Below, one piece after another: positions 45,754 to 55,915 of a stretch of 64,000 bases of DNA (its first letter is position 1; the number at the start of each line of letters is the position of its first letter). A program made the translations under genes and the position numbers. The stretch is from Paraburkholderia solisilvae (GTDB lineage: Bacteria; Pseudomonadota; Gammaproteobacteria; Burkholderiales; Burkholderiaceae): NCBI RefSeq assembly GCF_902859875.1, contig NZ_CADIKF010000015.1:1-64000 (forward strand), read 5' to 3'. Under the pieces are notes generated by a model that made no database searches, had not been told where the DNA came from, and worked only from the letters and a program-made list of their open reading frames with translations.

Positions 45754-46980
45754 ATGAGTTCAGATAACACTCCGGTATCCCCGATTCTCCCAGGCGCATG
45801 GCTGGGCATGGTCGGCGGCGGCCAGCTCGGCCGCATGTTCTGCTTTGCCGCTCAGGCGATGGGCTATCGCGTCGCCGTGCTCGATCCGGACGAAACGAGT
45901 CCGGCCGGCTCGGTGGCGGACAAGCACGTGCGCGCCGCCTACGACGACGAAGCGGCGCTTACCGAGCTCGCGCGGCTGTGCGCGGCGGTATCGACGGAAT
46001 TTGAGAACGTGCCGGCCGCGAGCCTCGATTTTCTCGCGCGCACCACGTTCGTGAGTCCGGCCGGACGTTGCGTCGCGATCGCGCAGGACCGCATCGCGGA
46101 GAAGCGCTTTATCGCGTCGTCGGGCGTGCCGGTGGCGCCGCATGTGGCGATCGAGTCGTCGGATGCATTGGCCGCACTCGACGATGCGGCGCTCGAAGCG
46201 GTGCTGCCCGGCATTCTGAAAACCGCGCGTCTCGGCTACGACGGCAAGGGGCAGGTGCGGGTCGGCAATGTGCAGGAAGTGCGGCAAGCGCATGCGGCGC
46301 TGGGCGGCGTCGCGTGTGTGCTCGAGAAGCGCCTGCCGCTGAAGTTCGAAGTGTCGGCGCTGCTCGCGCGCGGCGCGAATGGCGCGTCGGCGGTGTATCC
46401 GCTCGCGCAGAACACGCACCGCAACGGCGTGCTGTCGCATACCATCGTGCCCGCTCCCGATGCGAGCCCGACGCTCGTGATGCAGGCGCAGCAGGCGGCG
46501 CTGCAGATTGCCGACAAGCTCGGCTACGTCGGCGTGCTGTGCGTCGAATTCTTCGTGCTCGAAGACGGTTCGCTGGTCGCCAATGAAATGGCGCCGCGCC
46601 CGCACAATTCCGGTCACTACACGGTGGACGCCTGTGCGACCAGCCAGTTCGAGCAGCAGGTGCGCGCGATGACCGCGATGCCGTTGGGCGATACGCGCCA
46701 GCACTCGCCGGCGGTGATGCTGAACATTCTCGGCGACGTGTGGTTTCCCGACAGCAAGAAGGACGCGAAGGACCCGAAGGGGGCGCACTGCGGCCCGGCG
46801 GTGACGCCGCCGTGGCACGAAGTGGCCGCGATGCCGGCCGCGCGTCTGCATCTGTACGGCAAGGAAGAGGCGCGTCCCGGCCGCAAGATGGGTCATGTGA
46901 ACTTCGCTGCCGCGACGCTCGACGAGGCGCGCACGGCCGCCCGCGATTGCGCGCGGCTGCTGCATATTCCGACGAGCTGA
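45754..46980 (+). CDS. purK: N5-carboxyaminoimidazole ribonucleotide synthase
   Basis: PurK (408 residues, ATP-grasp) carboxylates AIR to N5-CAIR using ATP and bicarbonate. It shows [12 protein letters not shown], the ATP-grasp [22 protein letters not shown] and [15 protein letters not shown] TsaC/Sua5 gene begins 13 bp later, so these are probably one transcript. Confidence 0.96.
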   Translation: MSSDNTPVSPILPGAWLGMVGGGQLGRMFCFAAQAMGYRVAVLDPDETSPAGSVADKHVRAAYDDEAALTELARLCAAVSTEFENVPAASLDFLARTTFVSPAGRCVAIAQDRIAEKRFIASSGVPVAPHVAIESSDALAALDDAALEAVLPGILKTARLGYDGKGQVRVGNVQEVRQAHAALGGVACVLEKRLPLKFEVSALLARGANGASAVYPLAQNTHRNGVLSHTIVPAPDASPTLVMQAQQAALQIADKLGYVGVLCVEFFVLEDGSLVANEMAPRPHNSGHYTVDACATSQFEQQVRAMTAMPLGDTRQHSPAVMLNILGDVWFPDSKKDAKDPKGAHCGPAVTPPWHEVAAMPAARLHLYGKEEARPGRKMGHVNFAAATLDEARTAARDCARLLHIPTS

Positions 46981-46993
46981 AGCCGTTTCCATC

Positions 46994-48076
46994 ATGCCGG
47001 ATCAACCGAAACAGCCGGGTGGCACAGCGTCTCGCGACAGCGGTCATGCGCCGGCGCATGGCCAGATCGATGCTGCGCAGATCGACCACGCGGCCGCGTT
47101 GCTCGACGCCGGCGAACTGGTCGCGTTTCCGACCGAGACGGTTTATGGTCTGGGCGGCGACGCGCAAAGTCCGGAGGCGGTCGCACGCATCTACGCGGCC
47201 AAAGGACGGCCGGCGAATCATCCGGTGATCGTGCATCTCGCGCCGCATGGCGACCCGCGCTACTGGGTCGAGCAGTGGTCTGCCGATGCGCAACGGCTGA
47301 TCGATGCGTTCTGGCCGGGCCCGCTTACGTTGATTCTGAAGCGCGCCGCGCATATTCCGCCGGCGGTGAGCGGCGGTCAGGATTCGGTCGGTTTGCGCTG
47401 TCCGTCGCATCCGGTCGCGCAGGCGCTGCTCGACGCGTTCAGCGCGCGCCGCGGCGGGCATGGCGGCGTCGCGGCGCCGTCGGCGAACCGCTTCGGGCAC
47501 GTGAGCCCGACCACCGCGCAGCACGTGCGCGACGAGTTCGGTTCGGCCATTCATGTGCTCGACGGCGGTGCGTCGACCGTCGGTATCGAATCGACCATTC
47601 TGGATTTGTCGCGTGGTTTTCCGGCGCTGCTGCGGCCGGGCCATGTGACGCCGCAGGATATCGCCGACGTGCTCGGCGCGATGCCGCGTCTGCCGGACGG
47701 CTCCGACGCGACGGCGCCGCGCGCATCGGGCACGTTGAAAGCGCACTATGCGCCGCGCACGCCGCTCGCGCTGTTGCCGTTCGATGCGCTCGAGCCGCTG
47801 CTCGCGGCTGCGCGTGCGGCGAACGAGCGCGTCGCGCTGGTCGCGCGGGCGTCGCGCGCCGGGCATTGGGCGGATGCGGACGGCGTGCATTTCATTGCCG
47901 CACCGGAAGATCCGCATGCGTACGCGCGCGATCTATACGGGCTGTTGCGCGCGCTCGATCGCGCGAATGTCGCACGCATTCTGATCGAGAAGCTGCCGGA
48001 TACGATCGCGTGGATCGCGGTGAACGATCGGCTCGGGCGAGCGGCCGCGGCGTTCGAGGCGTCTGAGTCCGAGTAA
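46994..48076 (+). CDS. L-threonylcarbamoyladenylate synthase, Sua5 type
   Basis: This 360-residue protein has a YrdC/TsaC domain (about 28-210, with AFPTETVYGLGGDA and KGRPANHPVIVHL) plus a C-terminal Sua5 Rossmann-like domain (about 245-355), so it is Sua5 rather than short TsaC. It makes threonylcarbamoyl-AMP for t6A37 of ANN-decoding tRNAs. It lies 13 bp after purK and is followed by a strong bidirectional terminator. Confidence 0.93.
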   Translation: MPDQPKQPGGTASRDSGHAPAHGQIDAAQIDHAAALLDAGELVAFPTETVYGLGGDAQSPEAVARIYAAKGRPANHPVIVHLAPHGDPRYWVEQWSADAQRLIDAFWPGPLTLILKRAAHIPPAVSGGQDSVGLRCPSHPVAQALLDAFSARRGGHGGVAAPSANRFGHVSPTTAQHVRDEFGSAIHVLDGGASTVGIESTILDLSRGFPALLRPGHVTPQDIADVLGAMPRLPDGSDATAPRASGTLKAHYAPRTPLALLPFDALEPLLAAARAANERVALVARASRAGHWADADGVHFIAAPEDPHAYARDLYGLLRALDRANVARILIEKLPDTIAWIAVNDRLGRAAAAFEASESE

Positions 48077-48197
48077 CACGTCGACGCGCGCGGTGCTCGC
48101 AAGCGGCACGGCGCGGTCGCGTCTGCGATCTTCATTGCCGCGGCTCGAAGCTTGGCGGATGCGTCAGCTACGTCAGCTTCGATACGCGCTACATGTC

Positions 48198-48237
48198 AAA
48201 AAATGCCCGGTTCAAAAACGAACCGGGCATTTTTTTA
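48198..48237. terminator. Bidirectional terminator between sua5 and the GDSL gene
   Basis: AAAAAATGCCCGGTTC pairs with GAACCGGGCATTTTTT through a 6-base loop, with A and T runs on both strands. It terminates the purCEK-sua5 transcript and the convergent esterase gene. Confidence 0.92.
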
Positions 48238-48306
48238 TTTGCTGCGTCGTGCGTCGCGCTGTGGACGCTGGCCCGCCGCGGCTTGCGTTGAAGAACGCTT
48301 GCGCGC

Positions 48307-49470
48307 CTACTTCCCGAGTCCCGAACCCGCTATCGCCTGCTCGGCGGCCACCGCGAACAAGGCGTGCAAATGTGTGGTCGGGTGAATCGTGTCGGCGAAC
48401 ATGTAGGTCTGGTCGGCATTCGGCGTCGTGTACAACTGCGGCGAGCAGAACAGCGACGACGCGAACGCGCTCGGATCCGACTCGCCGAACTGCTGTGCCG
48501 CGGCCTGCATCGCGGCCAGCTGGCAGCCTGTGCCGGTATTCGATACCGTGAAGCCGTTCGCCTGATAGTTCGCGACCGTGTTGTCGATCCATTGATCGGT
48601 TTGCAGATAGATCACCTTGCTCATCAGATTCGTTGCGGTGAGCGTCTGCGACAGCGCCTGGTTGAACGCGCCGACCAGCGTCTGGAACAGCTGCTGGCCC
48701 GATGGGCCGGCACTGACGCCGAGCGGCGTCACCGCGATGTCCGGCACGTTCGCGACCACGACGTGCGTCGCGCCGTTCGCCAGAACCGGCGCCACCACCT
48801 GCTGCACCATTTGCTGTGCAGTCCCGACCAGCGACATCGCCGCGGCGCCGACCGCCTGCGTGGTGGCCGTTGCGACCGGCGTGCCCTGCGCGACGGCGGC
48901 CTGAATCGTGGCTTGAGCGGTTTCCGCCGCCACCAGCACATCATTCGCACCGCCTTCGATCAGCACCAGTTGGCCCGCATTGAAGCTGCCATGCGCGGAC
49001 AGATAGTTCTGCACCTGCGTCGCGACCGGCACGGTGGTCGCCTGCGCGTACGACGGCAGCGGCGCCGGCGCATGGCCGATGCCGTCCGCGCCGATCACGA
49101 GCGCGCCGCCCTGCGCATAGCCAAGCCCGGTCGAAGCGACGAGCGGTTGCCCGAAGCCGCCGAGATACGCGGGCGTCAGCGTGCCGCCGTAGTACTCGGC
49201 CACCTTCTGCGTCCAGATTTCGCCGGGATTCGTCGTAAAGCGGCCACCGCCGAAGCTCGCCTGAATCACCGGCGAGTAGGTGCCGACGTCCGACAGGCTC
49301 GTGCCGAACGATACGACCTGCATATTGATGCCGCCCGCCGGCGTGTTGCTCGCATTGTTATTGTTGTTGTCTCCGCCGCCGCCGCACGCGACGAGCACCG
49401 CGAACGCGGCGCTCGCGATACCGGCTTGTGCGGCGCGCCGCAGGCGGAATGGCTGTGATGCTTGCTTCAT
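48307..49470 (-). CDS. GDSL-type lipoprotein esterase/lipase, block I altered
   Basis: ATG 49470 follows GGAGACA; the 387-residue product starts MKQASQPFRLRR. A lipobox (FAVLVAC|GGGG) predicts outer- or inner-membrane anchoring. SGNH-hydrolase features: block I reads FGTSLSDVGTY, so the usual GDSLS is GTSLS (Asp to Thr) with the nucleophile Ser retained; block III GGANDVL; and C-terminal DTIHPTTHLH with the catalytic Asp-His pair. It resembles Burkholderia secreted esterases with a Gln/Ala-rich middle. Activity is uncertain because block I is changed. Confidence 0.8.
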   Translation of the reverse strand: MKQASQPFRLRRAAQAGIASAAFAVLVACGGGGDNNNNNASNTPAGGINMQVVSFGTSLSDVGTYSPVIQASFGGGRFTTNPGEIWTQKVAEYYGGTLTPAYLGGFGQPLVASTGLGYAQGGALVIGADGIGHAPAPLPSYAQATTVPVATQVQNYLSAHGSFNAGQLVLIEGGANDVLVAAETAQATIQAAVAQGTPVATATTQAVGAAAMSLVGTAQQMVQQVVAPVLANGATHVVVANVPDIAVTPLGVSAGPSGQQLFQTLVGAFNQALSQTLTATNLMSKVIYLQTDQWIDNTVANYQANGFTVSNTGTGCQLAAMQAAAQQFGESDPSAFASSLFCSPQLYTTPNADQTYMFADTIHPTTHLHALFAVAAEQAIAGSGLGK

Positions 49471-49999
49471 GTTGTCTCCGATCTTTTTGTGTATGTAGTG
49501 GGCATGCGTGCCCTTTGTCGCAAGCTGTGCACGCGGTGTGCGCAACGCGGCGTCAGCTTGCAGAACCCGCTTTTCTCGCGTGCGTGGTTGACTCGTTGAA
49601 CGGCATTTCGAGCGGTGACTTGAGCGCAAGCACGCGGTCTTTCTCGCGCGTTCGCTTCATTCAGGCGCGTGCCGGCCAGCACCGCCTCGCCGCGCACGCA
49701 CGCGCCGTCGTGATGGCGGTGGTGGTGTGCCGCAGGCAGGCCGTGTCTGGATGTATGCGAGGCGGATCGCAGCGAGTGTCGTCGATGCGTGCCGCTTGCA
49801 GTGGTGTGCTGTCGAGCGGAAGCAATCCGGCAGCGAATGACATGAGTGTCTCCCTCCGTGGTCTGCGCCGCCGCGTGACGTGATGCGACGCGGCGGGTGC
49901 GCCCGTTCTTATGTGCGATTCAGGCGCATCATGCGCGCGCTGCCCGACAGCGTACACGCTTCGACGGCGCACGCGCGTGCGCATCGCTAGAAGGATTCC
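49471..49999. other. Gene-free spacer
   Basis: A 529-base region between the GDSL gene and dacB. Its frames are short and unrecognisable, without good ribosome binding sites. It presumably holds the esterase promoter. No RNA gene or hairpin of note was seen. Confidence 0.4.
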
Positions 50000-51790
50000 T
50001 CAATGCGTGCCGCGACGGTTCGGGTTTTTCCTGGGCTTGCCGCGCGGCTCCGCAACGGGTTCGGCAAGCGATTCGGTGAGGGCGGCCTGCGGTCCCTGGT
50101 AGACCCACTCGATCAGACTGTCGTGCGCGGCACGGGCGGCCTCGGCACGCGGATCGTTGATCAGGCTGACGACCACATAGCTGACGCCGTCCGCGGACGC
50201 CACGTAGCCGGCGATCGCACGCACATCGCGCAGCGTGCCGGTCTTGATATGCGCGTTGCCGTTGACTGGCTCGCGCGTCAAGCGGTTGCGCATCGTGCCG
50301 TCGACGCCGACGGTCGGCAGCGAATCGACGAACACCTGCGCGACCGGACTCGCATTGGCCGACTGCAGCACATCGGCAAGCGTCAACGCGGTGACCTGCT
50401 CGTTGCGCGACAGCCCCGAGCCGTTCTCGAGCGTCAGATACTCGGTCGGCAACGCGCTGCTTTGCATGAACGCTTCGATTGCGCGCGCCGACTTCGCCGG
50501 TGTCGCGGGCGGTTTGCTCTCGACCGCGCCGATGGTCAGGAACAGGTTGCGCGCCATCGTGTTGTTGCTGAATTTATTGATGTCGTGAACGATGTCGGAC
50601 AGCATCGGGCCCTGATGCGTCGCGACGAGCCGCGCACCGACCGGCACCGCGCCTTCACGCGTCGTGCCGTTGAACGTGCCGCCGGTCTGCTTCCATAGCG
50701 CGAGGAAGCCGCCGGCAAAAAACGCCGAGTGATCGAGCGTCGCGACGTTAATCGTGCGGTCGCCGCAGCGCAGCGGGTAGTTGCCGTCGAATGACGCCAT
50801 CACGAGGCCGCCGGCCTCGGGCGTGACCACCGGATTGAGCGCGCTCAATTCGCCGCGGCACGGGCCGCCGGTCGCGCGCAGATGGTTGTCGATCTGCAGT
50901 TGCGCGAGCGCGGGCAGCACATCGATCGAGACGGTGCCGTCCGGCGACGGCGTCAGCGTGAACGACAGCGATTTGAACGCGTACAGCAGCGGGTCGGGGC
51001 CGACGTTGTACGGCGCTTCGGTGTCGTCGTCGAAGGCGGGCAGATCGCGTGTGGACGGATCGAAGAACCGCTTGTCGAGCACGAGCGCGCCGTCGACGCC
51101 GTTGATGCCCGCCTTGCGAATCTTCTGCACGAGGTCGATCAGTTCCTCGGGCACGAGCTTCGGGTCGCCGGTGCCTTGAATGTACAGATTGCCGTGCAGC
51201 ACGCCGTTCGCGTCGACCTCGCCATCGGTATAGGCGGTGGTGCGCCAGCGATAGTCCGGCCCGAGCATCGACAGGCCCGCGTAAGTGGTGACGAGCTTCA
51301 TCGTCGAGGCGGGCATCATCGGTTTGCCGGCGTTCAGCGCGAGCAGCGGCGTGCGATCGCCGACCTTTTCGACCACCACGCTCACCGACGACAGCGGCAC
51401 ATGCGCGCGCTGCAGACCCGCCATCACCGCGGCCGGCAGCACGGTCGAGACGTTGACCGACGGATGCTGGGTTTTCTTGCGCGCCTGCGCGGGCGCCGCG
51501 CAGACGAGCGCGGTGCACGCGAACAGCACGGTGGCGGCGCGCGCGGTGTGGCGGGTGCGCGTGGGTGTTGAAGTGCGGTCAAACAGCGTGGCCGTGGAGG
51601 GTCCGGATTGCGTGCCGACAGATTCCGCAGCGGGAAAGGGCGCGGCAGCGGAGTGCGTGGTGTCAGAGTCCACGGCAGCGGAACCGGCGCGAGAGCCACT
51701 GTGCGAAAAAAATCGTGCGGACGGAAAAACGCGGGCGGACAGGCGGCGGATGAACCAACGGGCGCGGGCGGAAGGTGAAGCGGGCGTCAT
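50000..51790 (-). CDS. dacB: D-alanyl-D-alanine carboxypeptidase/endopeptidase (PBP4)
   Basis: A class C penicillin-binding protein acting in the periplasm on peptidoglycan. It shows the nucleophile motif SxxK in MPASTMKLVTT, SxN in INKFSNNTMARN and the KTG box in HIKTGTLRDV. I place the start at ATG 51790 (596 residues); the frame is open to 51919. An Arg/Ser/Ala-rich N-terminal region of about 85 residues precedes the signal-like ATVLFACTALVCAAPAQA, making it longer than the typical ~480. An internal start could be nearer the signal peptide. It is divergent from the two-component genes. Confidence 0.87.
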   Translation of the reverse strand: MTPASPSARARWFIRRLSARVFPSARFFSHSGSRAGSAAVDSDTTHSAAAPFPAAESVGTQSGPSTATLFDRTSTPTRTRHTARAATVLFACTALVCAAPAQARKKTQHPSVNVSTVLPAAVMAGLQRAHVPLSSVSVVVEKVGDRTPLLALNAGKPMMPASTMKLVTTYAGLSMLGPDYRWRTTAYTDGEVDANGVLHGNLYIQGTGDPKLVPEELIDLVQKIRKAGINGVDGALVLDKRFFDPSTRDLPAFDDDTEAPYNVGPDPLLYAFKSLSFTLTPSPDGTVSIDVLPALAQLQIDNHLRATGGPCRGELSALNPVVTPEAGGLVMASFDGNYPLRCGDRTINVATLDHSAFFAGGFLALWKQTGGTFNGTTREGAVPVGARLVATHQGPMLSDIVHDINKFSNNTMARNLFLTIGAVESKPPATPAKSARAIEAFMQSSALPTEYLTLENGSGLSRNEQVTALTLADVLQSANASPVAQVFVDSLPTVGVDGTMRNRLTREPVNGNAHIKTGTLRDVRAIAGYVASADGVSYVVVSLINDPRAEAARAAHDSLIEWVYQGPQAALTESLAEPVAEPRGKPRKNPNRRGTH

Positions 51791-52175
51791 GTACAGTCGA
51801 TCTTCGAAAAAGCTTTCGTATTCAGTTCTTGCAGCGGCGCGCGACGCCCACGCGGTGGATTGTGTGCGGCCGGTAACCGGAGCGCAAGCGCAGCGTGCGG
51901 TGGTGAAGCACAAACGCAACTACTCAGCGGCGAACGTCAAACGGCGAACGGCGAACGGCGAACGGCCACATCAGATGCACCTTCGGCCGCAGTCGCAATC
52001 GCAACATCAGACGCAGCGTCCACCGCGACGTCCAGGTGCAAACGTCACGCCCCGCCGCGCAAAAGCGCTCATTGTAGAAGACCTGCCGCGCCGCTGCGCA
52101 AAAACGCGCCCGCGCGCGAAATTTCGCGAGCGGGCGCTAGAATGCAGGCATTTCGACCCCTGACTGACAAAAGCC
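51791..52175. other. Divergent dacB-response regulator spacer with 7-bp repeats
   Basis: A 385-base region holding the divergent promoters. A 7-bp tandem array (51928-51962) and further GCAATC/GCAAC-like short repeats occur. No gene is supported. Promoter boxes could not be assigned. Confidence 0.45.
51928..51962 (+). repeat. 7-bp tandem array
   Basis: CGGCGAA, CGTCAAA, then three perfect CGGCGAA copies, end to end. It lies in the divergent spacer upstream of the response regulator. A simple repeat of this kind can vary in copy number by slippage. Confidence 0.65.
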
Positions 52176-52838
52176 ATGCGCATACTGCTTGTCGAAGACG
52201 ACCGGATGATCGCCGAAGGCGTGCGCAAGGCGCTGCGCGGCGAGGGCTTCGCGGTCGACTGGGTGCAGGACGGCGAAGCCGCGTTGAGCGCCGCAGCGGG
52301 CGAGGCATACGATCTCGTGCTGCTCGACCTCGGTTTGCCCAAGCGCGACGGTCTCGATGTCCTGCGCACGCTGCGCAAGCGCGGGCTGTCGCTGCCGGTG
52401 CTGATCGTCACCGCACGCGATGCGGTCGCCGATCGCGTGAAGGGCCTCGACGCAGGCGCCGACGACTATCTCGTGAAGCCGTTCGATCTCGATGAACTCG
52501 GCGCACGGATGCGCGCGCTGATCCGCCGTCAGTCCGGCCGCAGCGATTCGACGATCCGCCATGGCGCGCTGACACTCGATCCGGCCTCGCATCAGGTGAC
52601 GCTCGACGGCGCGCCGGTCGCGCTCTCCGCGCGCGAGTTCGCGCTGCTCGCGGCGCTGCTTGCGCGCCCGGGCGCGGTCTTATCGAAAAGCCAGCTGGAA
52701 GAAAAAATGTACGGCTGGGGCGAGGAAATCGGCAGCAATACGGTCGAGGTGTATATCCACGCGCTGCGCAAGAAGCTCGGCGCGGACCTGATTCGCAACG
52801 TGCGCGGTCTCGGCTACATGATCGCGAAGGAAGCCTGA
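52176..52838 (+). CDS. OmpR-family response regulator, QseB/PmrA-like
   Basis: The 220-residue regulator has a receiver domain (Asp51 in LVLLDLGLPKRDG, acidic EDD at the start, Lys in YLVKPFDLDELGAR) and a C-terminal winged helix (about 125-218, SNTVEVYIHALRKKLG, VRGLGYMIAK). The kinase starts 4 bp after its stop. degP/degQ follows the kinase. The QseBC/PmrAB class regulates envelope and LPS genes; this target set is inferred from context. Confidence 0.88.
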   Translation: MRILLVEDDRMIAEGVRKALRGEGFAVDWVQDGEAALSAAAGEAYDLVLLDLGLPKRDGLDVLRTLRKRGLSLPVLIVTARDAVADRVKGLDAGADDYLVKPFDLDELGARMRALIRRQSGRSDSTIRHGALTLDPASHQVTLDGAPVALSAREFALLAALLARPGAVLSKSQLEEKMYGWGEEIGSNTVEVYIHALRKKLGADLIRNVRGLGYMIAKEA

Positions 52839-52842
52839 CACG

Positions 52843-54144
52843 ATGCGTTCGATTCGCCGTCAATTGCTGTTCTGGCTGCTTGCGATCGTGTTGCTCGGCG
52901 TCGGCATCGCCGGCTGGCTGATCTACCGGCAGGCGCTCGCTGAAGCAAACGAGCTGTTCGATTACCAGTTGCAGGAAATCGCCGCGGCGCTGCCCGCCGA
53001 ACCGTTCTCGCAAATCCTCAGTTCACGCGATACCGGCGACGAAGGCATCGTGCTGCAGATCTGGAATCGCAATGGTGTGCTGATGTATTACTCGCATCCG
53101 CGCGCGCCGCTCGCGCCGCGCGCGGAACTCGGCTTTTCGACCGAGCGCACCGAGCGCGGCGACTGGCGCGTATATGGCGCGATCGTCGGCGACAACGTCG
53201 TGCAGCTGGCGCAGCCGCTATCGGTGCGCAACCGGCTGGCCGCGAATGTCGCGCTGCGCACGCTGTGGCCGCTGATCATCCTGCTGCCGGTGCTGGGCGT
53301 CGCCGTGTGGGGCGTGGTCGGCCGCGGGCTCGCGCCGCTGCGCCGCGTGACCGGCGCGCTCGACGCGCGTCATCCGGAAGCGCTCGACCCGTTGCCCGAT
53401 TCGCGTTTGCCGGTCGAAGTGCGGCCGCTCGTGCGCGCGTTGAACGGCCTGCTCGAACGTCTCGCGGCGGCGCTCGATACGCAGAAGGCGTTCGTCGCCG
53501 ATGCCGCGCATGAACTGCGCACGCCGCTTGCCGCGGTGCAGATTCAGGCGCAACTCGTTGCGCGCGCACACGACGACGCAACGCGCAGCGAAGCGCTCAC
53601 CGATCTGCAGGCGGGTGTGACGCGCGCCACGCGCCTCGCCGAACAGTTGCTCGCGCTCGCGCGCACCGAGCCGGACGGCCGCGAAGCGGCAAGCCAGCTC
53701 GATCTCGACGCGCTGCTGCATGACTGCGTGGCGTCGTACGCGCCGCTTGCGCAACGGCGCGGCGTCGATCTCGGCATCGAAGCGAGCGAAACGGCGCTGG
53801 TGAGCGGCGATCCTGAGGCGCTGCGCGTGCTGTTCAACAATCTGATTGACAACGCAACCAAGTACACGCCGAGCGGGGGGCGCGTCGACGTGTGCGTGCG
53901 TGAGGCTGACGGACATCCAACGGTGCAGATCGCGGACAACGGCCCCGGCATTGCACGCGAAGAACGCAGCCGCGTGTTCGACCGTTTCTATCGCGTCGGC
54001 GAAGGCGCCAACCGCGCGCGCACCGATGTCGCGGGCAGCGGCCTCGGCCTCGCGATCGTGCGGCGCATCGCACTTCAGCATCACGCGAGCGTCACACTCG
54101 GCGATTCGCAGTCAGGCGGATTGCTCGTCACGGTCACGTTCTGA
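52843..54144 (+). CDS. Sensor histidine kinase, QseC/PmrB-like
   Basis: The 433-residue kinase has TM1 near residues 8-27, a short periplasmic loop, TM2 near 138-158, HAMP, then the H-box VADAAHELRTPLAAVQ, N-box NLIDNATKYTPS, DNGPGIA and G-box GSGLGLAIVRRI. The periplasmic sensor is about 110 residues. It is operonic with the response regulator. The signal is not identifiable. Confidence 0.88.
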   Translation: MRSIRRQLLFWLLAIVLLGVGIAGWLIYRQALAEANELFDYQLQEIAAALPAEPFSQILSSRDTGDEGIVLQIWNRNGVLMYYSHPRAPLAPRAELGFSTERTERGDWRVYGAIVGDNVVQLAQPLSVRNRLAANVALRTLWPLIILLPVLGVAVWGVVGRGLAPLRRVTGALDARHPEALDPLPDSRLPVEVRPLVRALNGLLERLAAALDTQKAFVADAAHELRTPLAAVQIQAQLVARAHDDATRSEALTDLQAGVTRATRLAEQLLALARTEPDGREAASQLDLDALLHDCVASYAPLAQRRGVDLGIEASETALVSGDPEALRVLFNNLIDNATKYTPSGGRVDVCVREADGHPTVQIADNGPGIAREERSRVFDRFYRVGEGANRARTDVAGSGLGLAIVRRIALQHHASVTLGDSQSGGLLVTVTF

Positions 54145-54257
54145 AAACCCTGTGTTTTATGGCTATTTTTTGAAACATTCTATTTAAGATTGTTTTAAGC
54201 GACCCCGCGTACTCTGCGACACATCCGAGAATCATTCTCCCTGTCTGGAGTACAACG

Positions 54258-55778
54258 ATGAACGCCAAAACTCTGTCCCGCAGTGCCGTTGCCGTCGCTG
54301 TCGCGGTTGCGCTGTCCGCCGGCTACGTGGCCGGGCGCCGCAATATGCAGACGCCCGAAGTCATCCAGCCGGCCCAGGCCGCTGCCGCGATGATGCCGGC
54401 CGAAGCCGCCGCGAAAACCGGCATCCCCGATTTCTCCGGACTCGTCGAAACATACGGCCCGGCGGTCGTGAACATCAGCGCGAAGCACGTGGTGAAGCAC
54501 ACCGCGTTGCGCGGCGGCGGAGGCAATAACCAGCAATTGCCGATCGATCCGAGCGATCCTTTCTACCAGTTCTATCGCCACTTCTTCGGCAACGTGCCGG
54601 GCATGCAAGGTCCCGGCGGCGATGACGGCGGCGACGGCCCCGACCAGCCGAGCGCAAGCCTCGGTTCGGGTTTCATCATCAGCAGCGACGGCTACATCCT
54701 GACCAACGCGCACGTCGTCGACGGCGCGAATGTCGTGACCGTGAAGCTCACGGACAAGCGCGAATTCCACGCGAAGGTGGTCGGCGCGGACAAGCAGTCG
54801 GATGTCGCGGTGCTGAAGATCGATGCGAAGGATCTGCCGGTCGTGAAGATCGGCGACCCGCGCCAGAGCAAGGTCGGTCAGTGGGTGGTGGCGATCGGTT
54901 CGCCGTACGGCTTCGAGAATACGGTGACGTCGGGCATCATCAGCGCGAAGTCGCGCTCGCTGCCGAACGAGAACTACACGCCGTTCATCCAGACCGACGT
55001 GCCGGTGAATCCGGGTAACTCGGGCGGTCCGCTCTTCAACCTGCAAGGCGAAGTGATCGGCATCAACTCGATGATCTATTCGCAGACGGGCGGCTTCCAG
55101 GGTCTTTCGTTCGCTATCCCGATCAATGAGGCGATCAAGGTCAAGGACGATCTGGTGAAGACCGGTCATGTGAGCCGCGGGCGTCTGGGTGTCGCGGTGC
55201 AGGGCATGAACCAGACGCTTGCCGATTCGTTTGGCCTGAAGCAGCCGAATGGCGCGCTCATCAGCTCGGTCGACAAGGATGGCCCCGCGGCGAAGGCCGG
55301 CCTGCAGCCGGGTGATGTGATCACCTCGGTGAACGGCAACCCGGTCAGCGATTCGACGGACCTGCCGACGCAGATCGCGAACCTGAAGCCGGGCACCACC
55401 GCCGATGTGACCGTGTGGCGCGACAAGTCGTCGAAGAACATCAAGGTGACGATCGGCTCGCTGTCGGATACGAAGGTCGCGTCCAACGACGATCCGTCGT
55501 CTGCGCAGATGCAAGGGCGCCTCGGCGTCGCGGTGCGTCCGCTCACGCCGCAGGAAAAGAGCGGCGCGTCGGTTTCGCACGGGCTGCTCGTGCAGCAGGC
55601 GGGCGGCGCGGCGGCCAGCGCGGGCATTCAGCCCGGCGACGTGATTCTCGCCGTCAACGGTCGTCCGGTGTCGAGCGTCGAGCAATTGAAGCAGGCGGTG
55701 TCGCAAGCGGGCGACAGCCTCGCGCTGCTGATCCAGCGCGACAACGCGCAGATCTTCGTACCGGTCGACCTCGGCTGA
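54258..55778 (+). CDS. degQ: Do-family periplasmic serine endoprotease (DegP/DegQ/MucD)
   Basis: The 506-residue HtrA protease has an N-terminal signal/anchor (residues ~9-25, AVAVAVALSAGYVAG). The trypsin-like domain has the triad His in TNAHVVDGA, Asp in SDVAVLKID and Ser in NPGNSGGPLFN. Two PDZ domains follow (about 285-375 and 405-500). It degrades misfolded periplasmic proteins. A histidine kinase of the envelope-stress class ends 113 bp upstream. The name DegP or MucD would also be acceptable. Confidence 0.93.
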   Translation: MNAKTLSRSAVAVAVAVALSAGYVAGRRNMQTPEVIQPAQAAAAMMPAEAAAKTGIPDFSGLVETYGPAVVNISAKHVVKHTALRGGGGNNQQLPIDPSDPFYQFYRHFFGNVPGMQGPGGDDGGDGPDQPSASLGSGFIISSDGYILTNAHVVDGANVVTVKLTDKREFHAKVVGADKQSDVAVLKIDAKDLPVVKIGDPRQSKVGQWVVAIGSPYGFENTVTSGIISAKSRSLPNENYTPFIQTDVPVNPGNSGGPLFNLQGEVIGINSMIYSQTGGFQGLSFAIPINEAIKVKDDLVKTGHVSRGRLGVAVQGMNQTLADSFGLKQPNGALISSVDKDGPAAKAGLQPGDVITSVNGNPVSDSTDLPTQIANLKPGTTADVTVWRDKSSKNIKVTIGSLSDTKVASNDDPSSAQMQGRLGVAVRPLTPQEKSGASVSHGLLVQQAGGAAASAGIQPGDVILAVNGRPVSSVEQLKQAVSQAGDSLALLIQRDNAQIFVPVDLG

Positions 55779-55915
55779 TCGCGCAGCGCGCGTTTCGGCG
55801 GGCGCGGCTGGCCGCGCGTCCGCCGATCGGTAAAAAAGGGCGGCAAGCGGGTATGTCCCTTGCTGCTCCGGTTGGATTTCCACCGTTCGGGGAACCCCGA
55901 AAAAGGAGCTAACCA

